Of a DNA stretch of 64,000 bases, positions 47,098 to 56,137 are shown piece after piece (within the stretch, counting starts at the first letter, position 1; each line of letters starts with the position of its first letter). A program made the translations under genes and the position numbers. The DNA comes from Lepidodermella squamata (Eukaryota > Gastrotricha), in contig JBLDXI010000017.1 in the NCBI GenBank assembly GCA_047495785.1, positions 2,542,001 through 2,606,000 of the forward strand, written 5' to 3'. The notes beneath the pieces are model-generated. The model was not told the DNA's origin. It ran no database searches and saw only the letters and a program-made list of their open reading frames with translations.

Positions 47098-47620
47098 AGC
47101 GGTAAGACGCAAGACAAGAGACAAGACCGTATTGGTCATTGGTCGTCCACAACATGAAGAGATTCGTCAAGAAACAAGTAAAGGTTCAATTATGCTTTGA
47201 ATAACAGCTGAAAGCAAAGAGAAAAGCTTCTCCACGTTTCGCAGAAACGTCTTGTAAGTTGTAAGGCTGTGTTTTAAGTAAGTACATATATTTGTATGAA
47301 ATCTGTCGTTGATCATGCTGCATATTGTAAGTGCAACAAGGGTAAACCACCGGATGGACATCGGAAAAGCGATATCGATTTAGCTTGCTATTCTACAGCT
47401 TCTTGCCTTCGCGCTTTGCGCGATAAGCAGGGCCATCTACTTTTAAGGGAAGAGAGCAACATTTAATTAGGGACCAGGGACGAGCAGGCAACTAAGGCAT
47501 CCCGCTTACTGCTACCTGCAACCTGCCACCTGCCACTGCATGTTAAATGCCAAATACTGCATTGAGAATGATGAGAGGTGCTCCAGAGAGCAGGTAGAAG
47601 ATGGATAGCGCAAAACGCAG

Positions 47621-47640
47621 AACGAAGAACGAAGAACGAA
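47621..47640 (+). repeat. AACGAAG tandem repeat, nearly three units
   Basis: Two AACGAAG units and a six-base third copy in the gene-poor gap. No function inferred. Confidence 0.7.
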
Positions 47641-48212
47641 CAGACTACGCTACAGGCTACAGGCAGCTGCGGCGAGCGACGTGCGCGCAACGCATACCTG
47701 GAGACCCCTGCGCAGATTTCTCCGCGCTCATTGGTAACAAAATAACAGCGAAAAACAGAATAGATTTGATTCTCTTATTTTACCTATTTTTTCTTTACCA
47801 ATTATATTTATTTTACAAAAATTGTTATAAATTGGTGCAGAAAAACAAAGGATCTAGCCGCAGTTGTTTTTTGTGTTCCGACTTTTTTCGCTTTGGGTTT
47901 ACGGTTTCATGGTTGAATGTTACAGATTACGTCGCAGGCTCAAACTAAGTCAGCCTGAAAGGGTTAGTATCGAAAAGCAGACGTCAGAGAATGACTATTT
48001 TCTGCGAGGTAACTAGTGAGGCCTCGCATGATCAGCAAATGGCGAAGTGAATGCGTTGGGCACGTGGTACAAACCTTTCTTCCACGCTGTCGCTCCACTT
48101 TCCACTTGGCTACCCTCGCAGCTTTATTTGTTGACACGGATGCACATCTTCCATATTAATCTAACAATTTAATTAACACTTTTCAGCCAAGGGTGTACAG
48201 TCCTGAAAGAAA

Positions 48213-48333
48213 TGAGACCCGGTAAGCGATTCAATGAAAAGACAACTGGTGATGCATGATCAGTATTGTACGACACCCTATTTTATTTGACAAGAAAAAA
48301 CAGCTTAGTACCCGAATCGCTCAGCGGGTCTCA
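48213..48333. repeat. Imperfect inverted repeat
   Basis: TGAGACCCGGTAAGCGATTC (48213-48232) is nearly the reverse complement of GAATCGCTCAGCGGGTCTCA (48314-48333): only two inner bases fail to pair. The loop is about 80 bp. Could be a decayed foldback element or a transcribed hairpin. Confidence 0.5.
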
Positions 48334-48610
48334 AATCTCAAATAGGTTAGGGCCAGTTCATGGACCAGTTAGCAATTCGCAAGTTCAAAATTTGCCCGCC
48401 ATTTTCTCCTTATCATTTCGAGATTTTCCCGAGGCCAGGGGCTGGCCTTTGATAATTAGTTGCCGATTAGGATGACTAGGCCTGACTTGAGGCACACGAA
48501 ATTGTGTGAAAGCTAGTAGCAGAGAAAAGCACCGCTGCATCATAGCTTAGGTATTTTATTATACTCTATTTCCAGAAAACCAAAATCAATATTAAGGAAA
48601 TCCAATCGAG

Positions 48611-49488
48611 TTACGCCTCGACCCATCTGATGATTCGCGTCCATCTGGATTTGCGCGGGAACAGAGAGCTCTCAACCGAAACGGCGGAATGATAGGTATG
48701 GAAGAGCCTGAAATAATGTTTTTAAACTTTAACTGACACACACGGTACAAAACTTACAAATAAGTGACAATAAAGCCGAATAGGACATCAATTGCATAAT
48801 GCTCATGCCCAGCCATAATCAGATACACACCAGATATATTGGCGATTCGAGCAAGGGTGTGCAATGGGCGCCAGTTTTTGGGCGAATCTAAAAATAGAAA
48901 ATGAGGGATTTGAGACCAAACTTAAGGATGAAACTTACAGTGGCAGAAAAACAATTGCAGCAAAGTTACCATCGAAGTGTGACCAGAGAAGAAATAGTCC
49001 CCACAAGTTACAACGCCAGTTGACACCAAACCAAATCCAATATACATGTCCCACCACATTTTGAACTTTTGCTGGAATGTTGCGTTTTCTATTATGCGAC
49101 AGGGGAGGTGCTTCCCGGGACTAGCCAGAGTAGTCAGGAAAATGGTGGAGCTCCGAAGCAGGAAAATAGTTCCAAAAATGACACAAAATCTACAAAACAT
49201 TTGGGCTCTGCGGGTGCCATCGCTCATCACGGCAGCAATAAGACAGCCAATAAACAGAATACCCAGCGCAATCTCCGTGCCAAGGAAAGCCCATTCGACA
49301 TGGGGCACGTAGTCGAGAACGGTGTCTGGTAGCGGTGGCTGATCTTGAAATTATGAATTCGATGAATTGGAAAAAATATCTTCAAATTTGAACAAACCAG
49401 GTGTGCGGAAGTGACGCGTAACTGTTACAAAGCAGGAGATGGCCCAGCATATTGACAGGTAGAGGAAACAATAAGATTTTCTAAGCAT
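48611..49488 (-). CDS. SGMS-like: Sphingomyelin synthase family protein
   Basis: Exons 49488-49398, 49343-48939, 48887-48758 and 48707-48611 give 240 aa. The protein keeps the family landmarks: PPLPDTVLDYVPHVEWAF after the first membrane helix, FCRFCVIFGTIFLLR, LASPGKHLPC, CGDYFFSGHTSM (motif D3, first catalytic His) and HEHYAIDV (motif D4, second His and Asp). The catalytic His-His-Asp triad is therefore complete. The family transfers a phosphocholine or phosphoethanolamine head group from a phospholipid to ceramide at the Golgi or plasma membrane. It is shorter than vertebrate SMS1/2, with no SAM domain and short ends. The ATG lies 47 bp after the stop of a small membrane-protein gene on the same strand, with an acceptor-like TTTTTATCTTAG 19 nt before it, suggesting co-transcription. 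A stop codon lies in frame just upstream of the ATG, which supports this start. Confidence 0.88.
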
Positions 49489-49507
49489 TCTTTATAATAA
49501 ACGAAAC

Positions 49508-49509
49508 CT
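49508..49509 (-). promoter_or_regulatory. Candidate trans-splice acceptor before sphingomyelin synthase
   Basis: AG of TTTTTATCTTAG on the minus strand, 19 nt upstream of the ATG and inside the 47-bp spacer after the upstream gene's stop. A spliced-leader acceptor is inferred; a cis-intron from the upstream gene is the alternative. Confidence 0.3.
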
Positions 49510-49535
49510 AAGATAAAAACATACAAAAATTGCTC

Positions 49536-49925
49536 TCAGTTTTCATTGGGAATGAGGACAGCCTCTAGCACGGAGAAAATAACCCATAGCACAAGTACGA
49601 CGATAATTGCGGTAGTAATGGTCAACGCGCCCACCGAGCCAAGGCCGTGGTAAATTGCCAAATTTACGGCTGCCATGAAGATGTTGAGAATGAATAAAGT
49701 ATCTCCGGTCGGCCGGTTTGGAATCGGCTTGTATTCTTCCTTTTTCGTCAATTGGGCAGCTGACTTTGACCTGCTGCGAACGCTGCTTTTCGTTGTCGCA
49801 TCTTCCAACTCGCTCAAGCTCGAATCATTGCCATGATGGTCATTCGGCGGCGTTGGGGGAGGAGTCGTGTCGCTTGAACGAGGGGTGTCTGTTGTAGCAA
49901 CGCCGTTATCAGCAGAGTTTGCCAT
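49536..49925 (-). CDS. Small unrecognised membrane protein (129 aa)
   Basis: A single exon from ATG 49923-49925 to TGA 49536-49538. The first half is hydrophilic and probably disordered (Ser/Thr/Pro/Asp-rich, with PPPTPP and a Ser-Arg-Lys patch). The second half has two hydrophobic stretches, about residues 78-96 and 102-123, separated by Gly-Leu-Gly-Ser, so I predict a two-helix hairpin with both ends on the same side. I do not recognise the family. It lies immediately upstream of the sphingomyelin synthase with a 47-bp spacer; co-transcription with a Golgi or plasma membrane lipid enzyme hints at a membrane or lipid role, but that is inference only. It could conceivably be an alternative N-terminal exon of the synthase, but an in-frame stop precedes that ATG. 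Confidence 0.65.
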   Translation of the reverse strand: MANSADNGVATTDTPRSSDTTPPPTPPNDHHGNDSSLSELEDATTKSSVRSRSKSAAQLTKKEEYKPIPNRPTGDTLFILNIFMAAVNLAIYHGLGSVGALTITTAIIVVLVLWVIFSVLEAVLIPNEN

Positions 49926-50552
49926 AGTTCAAATTAGAAGGTATTCACTATCTGATCTCAGTAGAAAATAAAATGAATTATAATAGCTGAACGCGATAAA
50001 TCTCTAAATTTTTATGGCACATTCGAGAAAAAGCAGACTACGTGGTCGCGTGTCAAATAAGATTTTTTTCTCATGATGGTGTCGTTGTTCACTATTTGAC
50101 GTCTTATCGGCAATTCTTCATCCTATCACCTGATGTTTAGGGAAAGAAGTGGCGGTTGTCTATTGCGCATGAGGAAATTTGCGGTTTTGTAAACAATTAT
50201 TGATAACACACTGTGTCATGTAACAATGGGCTGTACGTCGATTCATTTTTTAATCACGCAAAGCACGCAGTTCCTGTGCATTGCTACGACTGATTACCGT
50301 TATCTGAAGGCATCCACGCCTACAGAATACCGGCTACGATATCTCCACAGACTGTGGACAGCCTCATTTTGTCCAAACTTTATTTGTTCCCCGATACATT
50401 AACTGGGTTAAGGCAAATCGCATTCCGGAATTTCAACTCATTTTCTGAAAATTAACCCGCCGAAGTGATTAACCAATTTCACTTTCTACAAAAGAAGGAA
50501 ACGCTCTTCGTACCCATAATCATTCGAACCCAAGAGAGACATTGACACAGCT
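49926..50552. other. Intergenic region
   Basis: Holds the promoter of the small membrane-protein gene and the 3' UTR of C1GALT1-like A1. No coding sequence or clear structured element seen. Confidence 0.4.
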
Positions 50553-51749
50553 TTATTGCTCACAAGATGCCAATTTCAAAAGCTTTTTACTTTTGCTTTC
50601 AGGAGTGTAATGACCACTTCGTCGCAACTTTTCTACTATGGCGACGGGAGATAGACGCAAAGTATCGTCGGTATCAGCATCGTCAGTAATGTCAACAGAC
50701 TGAGACCAGTGAACACCGAAAGGTCGCAGTTCGTAGAGCATGTATTCATAAATATACATTTCATCAATACTCATCTAAAAATATCACATAAAAACAGGTT
50801 TTAAGGAGGATAGTTGAAATTATACGTAGTGGAAAGACACAGCGGAATCGGAGCAACACTCTGGACCTTCAGTGTAGCCACCTGCATCAAAGGACCACGC
50901 CCAATTGTTCGAATCCAACGAGCCAATCGGAATGTGATCCAGCAATCGAAGTGGCATGAAACGTTGCCGGCCATTCTTGTCTCGCGTATCTATAGCCTTA
51001 GCACCTACGCCATCTAGGCAATATCCGATTTGAACGTCTTCGGGGCCTCCGTTCGTTCGAATATTGCAATATTTGGGAATGTTGTACCCCTCACTCACCA
51101 TGCGGTTAAGGGCATTTCGTGACATGGCGTAACCAGCACCGCCACTCATATAGCCTTGCTTCACATAAGGGCGGAATAAGCGACCCAGATAAAATGGCTT
51201 ATTAGGGTTGTAGTCACTCAGTAGTAGTCGAAGGTTCTCCATTATCACGTACGTATCATCGTCAGCTTTCAAAAACCAGTCAAAATCCGATAGATGGTTG
51301 TCGTAGGCCCATTTGAAACCCGCTCGTACTTTACCCCATACTTCTTCATAACCAATTTGCGAAGACATTTTAATCGCTCCAATTTCCGGATCATCTATAT
51401 CAGACATAAAGACTAGCTGTGTGCATCGGCGTCCCCATGTTGAGCGAACAGCCATGATTCGGTCCCTGCGCGATGCTGTCGTTAACACAAGACACAAAAC
51501 TCGAACGGATGTTGACAAAAGGTCAACTAATTCATTGTTTTCCACATCTAATAATGGCTGATGAGGCTGTTTTAAAGGTTTCTGCAAACGCCGTTCGCCG
51601 AAGAATAATAGCGAAAATATTCCATATTCAGAATCTATCCAATACAGTAGTAGATATAGTGTCCATATGTAGTATAAAGTCGCGAAACCAGAAAGACATA
51701 AAAGACCCGCTGCGGCTATTGGGTGTCGATTCTTCAAGTTAAAAAACAT
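50553..51749 (-). CDS. C1GALT1-like: C1GALT1-like core-1 beta1,3-galactosyltransferase, A-type copy 1
   Basis: Exons 51749-50826 and 50774-50553 give 381 aa. A type II membrane anchor is near residues 12-37. The GT31 T-synthase motifs follow: CLVLTTASR, STWGRRC, FMSD, WFLKADDDTY with the metal-binding Asp triplet at 163-165, YMSGGAGYAMS, GGPEDVQIG and EGPECCSDSAVSFHY. All key residues are present, so it is predicted to be active, adding galactose from UDP-Gal to GalNAc-Ser/Thr in the Golgi. The second exon encodes the family tail YMLYELRPFG followed by a local block with LSP..IVEKLRRSGHY that the neighbours share. The ATG lies 50 bp after the stop of B1, with a TTTTATAG acceptor 12 nt upstream. 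Directly before the ATG is an in-frame ATG CAT ATT TAA mini-ORF. It pairs with B1 in a cassette that is repeated at 53743-56137. Confidence 0.9.
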
Positions 51750-51761
51750 TTAAATATGCAT

Positions 51762-51763
51762 CT
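51762..51763 (-). promoter_or_regulatory. Candidate trans-splice acceptor before C1GALT1-like A1
   Basis: AG of TTTTCATTTTATAG on the minus strand, in the 50-bp spacer after the B1 stop and 12 nt before the A1 ATG. Confidence 0.35.
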
Positions 51764-51799
51764 ATAAAATGAAAAATAACGAATAAATTCGCGCAATTT

Positions 51800-52917
51800 T
51801 TACTCAGCCTGGATGACATCTGACGAGTTAAAATGCTGTTGATGACAGGCAGGATATAATTGCTTGGATCCTCCATCATCTATCAAGTAACCTGACTTGC
51901 GGAGCCGGGAGACAAAGCTTGAAGGCGACAATGTCAGTAGATCATTGCTTGTGGTAGCTTCGATCGGAGAAACCCAGTAAACACCGAAAGGCCGAACTCG
52001 GTATAGGAGGTAGTGGAAAATTTGCATGTCTAAATTGTTGACCTGAAAAGGTTCGGGATAAACACAGGAAAATTATTATAAAATTACTGCAATCTTACGC
52101 CTTGAATAGAAATTAATCTTTTCGATCCATTCATTGGAACTCGAAGAATAGGCATTAGCCATTTGCCCACCTCGTCCACAGTTAGGTTGATTGCCTGAAT
52201 GTTGGGAGAAAGAACTCGGAGACACGTTGTAATCTGTGCTGTCTCGTACGGCTGATTAGATGGTTGCGCCCAAGGACATGAACCCGACATTGGGAACGAT
52301 TCAATCGCCAGTCGGGACAGCGCTTTCCGAGACAAAGCGTACCCACTTTCAGCAAGCAAGAACGAGTTCGAATCTATCCTACCCGCGTAATTCGTTTCGT
52401 TGGCGTTGTAGTGAGCCAATGCCAATCGCCAGTTATCCAACACCTGAAACGTGTTGTCCTCCGCTCTCAGAAACCAGTCGTAGTCGTTCAAATGATTGTC
52501 ATGCGCCCACTTGTACGCAGCTTTCAGTCTGACCCAAGTATCAGCGTTGGTCGCTTGCATATTCGGCGGGACGATGGCGCCCAGCTCTGCATCCTCCACA
52601 TCAGAGATGAAAACGAGTTTATTGCACCGAGGTCCCCAGGTTCGCTTGACTTGCAGCGCGTCGCTTTTATGACGCTCAGATTTTGTCACCACCAAGCACA
52701 TGATGCGAACTGAGCTGAACATGAATTTAACGAGATCATTGTCGCGTATAGGCACCACGTAATTCAGTTTAAAGCGCTTTATTGGTCCAGGGGGAGGCCC
52801 CCAAGCGTATCTGAACTGAGCGACGAGGAAATAATAGAAGAGGTAAATGCTGAAATAGATCAATACGGCGGTAACGATATTCTTTCGGTAACATCTTAGG
52901 CTGACAGTTAAGGCCAT
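51800..52917 (-). CDS. C1GALT1-like paralogue lacking the catalytic triplet, B-type copy 1
   Basis: Exons 52917-52099 and 52042-51800 give 353 aa; the longer open frame upstream begins with GTG, so I use the first ATG (52915-52917). A type II membrane helix is near residues 15-35. The GT31 fold is recognisable (CLVVTKSERHK, RTWGPRC, FISDVEDAELGA, DWFLRAEDNTF, GYALSRKAL, LLYRVRPFG). The Asp triplet is replaced by Glu-Asp-Asn (52453-52461), the GGAG loop by Ala-Glu-Ser-Gly, the downstream Glu-Asp pair is lost, and the EGP-CCSD segment is gone. It is therefore probably not a standard galactosyltransferase. The frame and the intron position shared with A-type genes are intact, so it is maintained. 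By analogy with vertebrate COSMC (C1GALT1C1), which also lacks the metal motif, a chaperone or regulator role for the neighbouring A-type enzyme is possible. Altered specificity is the alternative. Confidence 0.88.
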
Positions 52918-53742
52918 TGTGGCAGACTTGTCCACACGTTTGCCTGTGATTTCCTAATAGAAGTCAGGTAAAATCCATCTAAAAATATTATTAGTAAGCA
53001 ATTGCAAATATTTTTTTTAGCAAATTAAAAAAATCAGTTTTGCATTAATAGTACTAGAAAAGCGCGGTATATTCTGTATTCGGTTGTAGCAGAGACATAA
53101 GTGAAGAACTTACTATTTTCCATACAAATGCAGAAAGTTCAAGTATATGAAATGTAGTTTACTGTCTTGTTGCGAGCATTGGCGCCGTTGAAACAAAGAA
53201 AAGGTCGAGCACTGGAAATGAACATGACTTTGCGGCACTGACTCGTCGCTATATACTAATAACATAGACAATGATGTAACATTATTGTCTATGACTAATA
53301 AACAATGGATAACCAACGTACGTATACGGATAATATGGCTAATTTGAAATTTGTGTGACCACTCATGGCAACTGAACTTGATATACATAATTGAAATATT
53401 TGTAGCAACTATTTCGTTTGAAGAACTTTTTTTGGTGTATAGGCACTAGGCATTTCATCTACTACTGTGTTTTACAGCTGTATGATGCGATTACGCCGCT
53501 CCACGAAATCCTTCGATGGTGGGGCTTATCCGCGTGTGATATATCTTGTATTGAACTGTAAACGAGTGAAGCCCTATTGGGTTGTAGTGTAACGGGCATT
53601 TCAGCGCTATACTCATGAAATTCTAAAATAACTATTTTCGCCGGTGGCGGCACGGGTTTCAGAAAGCTCATAAAATAAGCAATTCGAATGTCCTCTTATC
53701 ATGATCAGCAAATTAATTTGTATTTATTGAAAATGAGCTTAT
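52918..53742. other. Spacer between the two B-A cassettes
   Basis: Contains the presumed promoter of the B1-A1 cassette and the A2 3' UTR. An acceptor-like CTTCTATTAG (AG at 52954-52955) lies 36 nt before the B1 ATG. A 31-bp palindrome flanked by 8-bp direct repeats is at 53255-53301. A 69-codon frame (53462-53671, minus) is not recognised and I do not call it. Confidence 0.45.
53255..53301. mobile_element. 31-bp near-perfect palindrome flanked by 8-bp direct repeats
   Basis: A palindrome at 53263-53293 has 15-bp arms (CATAGACAATGATGT and its complement) with one mismatch around a single central A. It is bounded on both sides by ACTAATAA (53255-53262 and 53294-53301). The layout resembles a tiny insertion with an 8-bp target-site duplication, as hAT-type transposases produce, though a remnant or a chance structure is possible. 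Confidence 0.4.
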
Positions 53743-54942
53743 TCAAATACAAGACGTTGAATTCAAAAATAATTCAGTCTTGTCATCAGGGGTATAATGA
53801 CCGCTACGTCGCAATTTTTCCACCAGTTTCGACGGCGATAAATTAGACGTAGAGTTGCCAACAATTTCACTCAAGTTCTCATCAGTTTGAGACCAGTGCG
53901 CACCGAACGGTCGAAGTTGGTACAGCAAGTATTCGAAAAGGTACATTTGCTGAGGGGTTACCTGAAAATAAGGACAATATAGAGATAGACTAAATTATAT
54001 AGGAAAGCTTAGTTCGAGAATTACGTAATGGAAAGAAACAGCATAGTCCGAACAGCAATCTGGACCCTCAACAAAACTGGTGTCGTAACTCCATATCCCG
54101 TTGTTTGAATCCAATCCGCCAATAGGTAACGTCTCCTTTAATCGAAACGGCAAGAACCGCTGTCTTTTAAAGCTGTCCAAAGTTTCAATGGCTCGAACGC
54201 CAACTCCTTCAAGACAAGTTCCAACATGGACATCTTCGGAACCTGAAGTTGTTCGCATGTTACAATACTTTGGAATTTTGTAACCCTCATTCACCATGCG
54301 GTAAAGGGCATTTCGCGATATTGCGTAACCAGCACCACCGCTCATGTAGCCCTGATTAACATAATGACGGAATAGGTGACCCAAATAAACCGGAGAATTA
54401 GGATTGTAATCACTAAGCAGCAGGCGTAAATTTTCCATTATCACAAACGTATCGTCGTCAGTTTTCAAAAACCAGTCAAAATCTGATAGATGGTTGTCGA
54501 AGGCCCATTTGAAACCCGCTCGTACTTTGGTCCATACTTCGCCATACCCAGCTTCCTGGGATACAGGAATCGCACCGAGCTCTGCATCATATTCATCAGA
54601 CATGAAAACTAGTTTGTTACATCGGCGGCCCCATGTTGCCTTGATAGATTTTGATTTAAGTTTGCGCGAGGACGTCGTCAGAACCAAGCATAGCACTTTT
54701 ACAGATGAAGCCATTAGATCGACCAATTGATTATCATCCGAATAAACCGGCATCTGAACCTTTGCCAAGGCTGCTTGGCTTCCGAAGTTGACGAAGTATG
54801 AGCGTGAGAATATGCCATATTCTGTATCAAACCAATATCCAACCAAGAATAATGTCCATAGACAATAAACTGAAGCGATTAGATAAAGTAAAGTCAGTCC
54901 AATAACAGCTAAAGGATGCCGATTTTTACATGGAACAATCAT
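53743..54942 (-). CDS. C1GALT1-like: C1GALT1-like core-1 beta1,3-galactosyltransferase, A-type copy 2
   Basis: Exons 54942-54025 and 53961-53743 give 378 aa. The layout is the same as A1: type II anchor near residues 12-37, TWGRRC, WFLKTDDDTF with the Asp triplet at 162-164, YMSGGAGYAIS, SEDVHVG, EGPDCCSDYAVSFHY, then the second-exon tail LLYQLRPFG and the LSP..LVEKLRRSGHY block. All catalytic features of a T-synthase are retained, so core-1 galactosyl transfer in the Golgi is predicted. A2 sits 79 bp downstream of B2 on the same strand, with an acceptor-like AAAATCATAG five bases before its ATG. A1 and A2 share gene order, intron position and the upstream B partner, so the cassette was duplicated as a unit. 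Confidence 0.9.
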
Positions 54943-54947
54943 AAAAC

Positions 54948-54949
54948 CT
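54948..54949 (-). promoter_or_regulatory. Candidate trans-splice acceptor before C1GALT1-like A2
   Basis: AG of GAAAAATCATAG on the minus strand, five bases before the A2 ATG within the 79-bp spacer after the B2 stop. A second possible acceptor (TTTAATTTAG) lies further upstream near 54999. Confidence 0.3.
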
Positions 54950-55021
54950 ATGATTTTTCAACGAAATGGTACACAAATTCAGAATTGATTGCTTCGCTCT
55001 AAATTAAACCACGTGACATTT

Positions 55022-56137
55022 TCACCTCCAAGTTGAGTTCAGAATTCGATTATGGCAAGTAGGAAAAAGATTTTTAGTGACTTTTGCGTCATATCCAGAC
55101 TTCTCCAGTAGGCGAATAATGTTTCTTGGAGACAATGTCAACAAGTTGGAACTATCTGCGGCTTCCTTTGACGGAACCCAGAGAGCCCCGAAAGGCCGTA
55201 CTCGGTACAGTAAATAGTGATAGATTTGCATGTCAGTGTTGTCCACCTAGTAAACATCGTCAATGAAGCATTCAACTTTTAGAAGCCAAAATCTTACGCT
55301 GTAAATTGATACGGCCCTTTTCGACCAAAAAAGCGGCACGTTCTGTGTTGCCCATTCGTTCGCGGTGTGGGCAATTGGCATAAGTTCTTTGTTGTCTTCG
55401 TCTAAGGTAATGTTGATAGCTCGAAGATCGGGCGATAAAGACCGTAGGCAAGTTGACATTTCAGCCGTTTCATAGGGCTGTTGGACGCTTTGCGCCCAAG
55501 GACATAAACCCGCCATCGGGAACGCTTCAATTGCAAGTCGGGACAGCGCTTTTCGCGACAAAGCGTACCCACTTTCAACAAGCAACAACGAGTTCGAATC
55601 TATCCTGCCCGCGTAAATCGTTTCGTTGGCGTTGTAACGAGCCAAAGCCAAGCGCCAGTTTTCCAACACCTGGAACGTGTTGTCCTCCGCTCTCAGAAAC
55701 CAGTCGTAGTCGTTCAAATGATTGTCGTGCGCCCACTTGAACGCAGCTTTCAGTCGGACCCATGAGTCAGCGTTGGTCGACTGCATATTTGGCGGGACGA
55801 TGGCGCCCAGCTCGGCGTCCTCCACATCGGAGATGAAAACCAATTTATTGCACCGAGGTCCCCAGGTTCGCTTGACTTGCAGCGCGTCGCTTTTATGACG
55901 CTCAGATTTTGTCACCACCAAGCACATGATGCGAACTGAGCTGAACATGAATTTAACGAGATCATTGTCGCGTATAGGCACAACGTAACTCGCATTGACC
56001 CGGCGAACTGGAACTGGCGGTGGCTGCCAAAACTCAAATTCGAATTGCACCTTGATGAAGTAATAATGAAGATAGACGCTCAAATATATTATTAGTGCAA
56101 CTGCCATGATTCGATAATACGACTTGAGGTTTGCCAT
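55022..56137 (-). CDS. C1GALT1-like paralogue lacking the catalytic triplet, B-type copy 2
   Basis: Exons 56137-55298 and 55246-55022 give 354 aa. The open frame extends upstream only to a GTG, so I start at the ATG of MANLKSYY, which matches the position of the B1 start. A type II helix lies near residues 9-25. As in B1 the Asp triplet is Glu-Asp-Asn (55679-55687), GGAG is replaced by Val-Glu-Ser-Gly, and the EGP-CCSD segment is missing before the shared intron. The stem and catalytic-fold half is almost identical to B1: 138 bp (55844-55981) match B1 exactly. Predicted function as for B1: a non-canonical GT31 protein, possibly a partner of the co-oriented A2 enzyme 79 bp downstream. Retained frame and intron argue against a pseudogene. 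Confidence 0.88.

Larger units (their letters stand above)
45466..48610. other. 3.1-kb gene-poor region
   Basis: The largest gap in the window. I see no convincing gene on either strand; a 115-codon frame at 47601-47948 is compositionally odd and matches nothing. It contains a foldback repeat at 46963-47097, an imperfect inverted repeat at 48213-48333 and a three-unit AACGAAG tandem near 47621-47640. It also holds the promoter of the mannosidase and the 3' UTR of the sphingomyelin synthase. Confidence 0.5.

Noticed and set aside
47601-47948. 115-codon open frame in the gene-poor gap
   Set aside because: Composition is odd, it starts in a tandem repeat and resembles no family; probably chance.
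50505-50540. tRNA-like B-box (GGGTTCGAATG on the minus strand)
   Set aside because: The flanking bases do not form a T-arm stem and no matching A-box or acceptor stem is present. I found no convincing tRNA or rRNA gene in the window.
53462-53671. Minus-strand 69-codon frame between the cassettes
   Set aside because: No similarity to the neighbouring galactosyltransferases and no splice context; not called.
51800-56137. B-type C1GALT1 genes as pseudogenes
   Set aside because: Two copies keep open frames, splice sites, a membrane anchor and near-identical core sequence, which neutral decay would not preserve.
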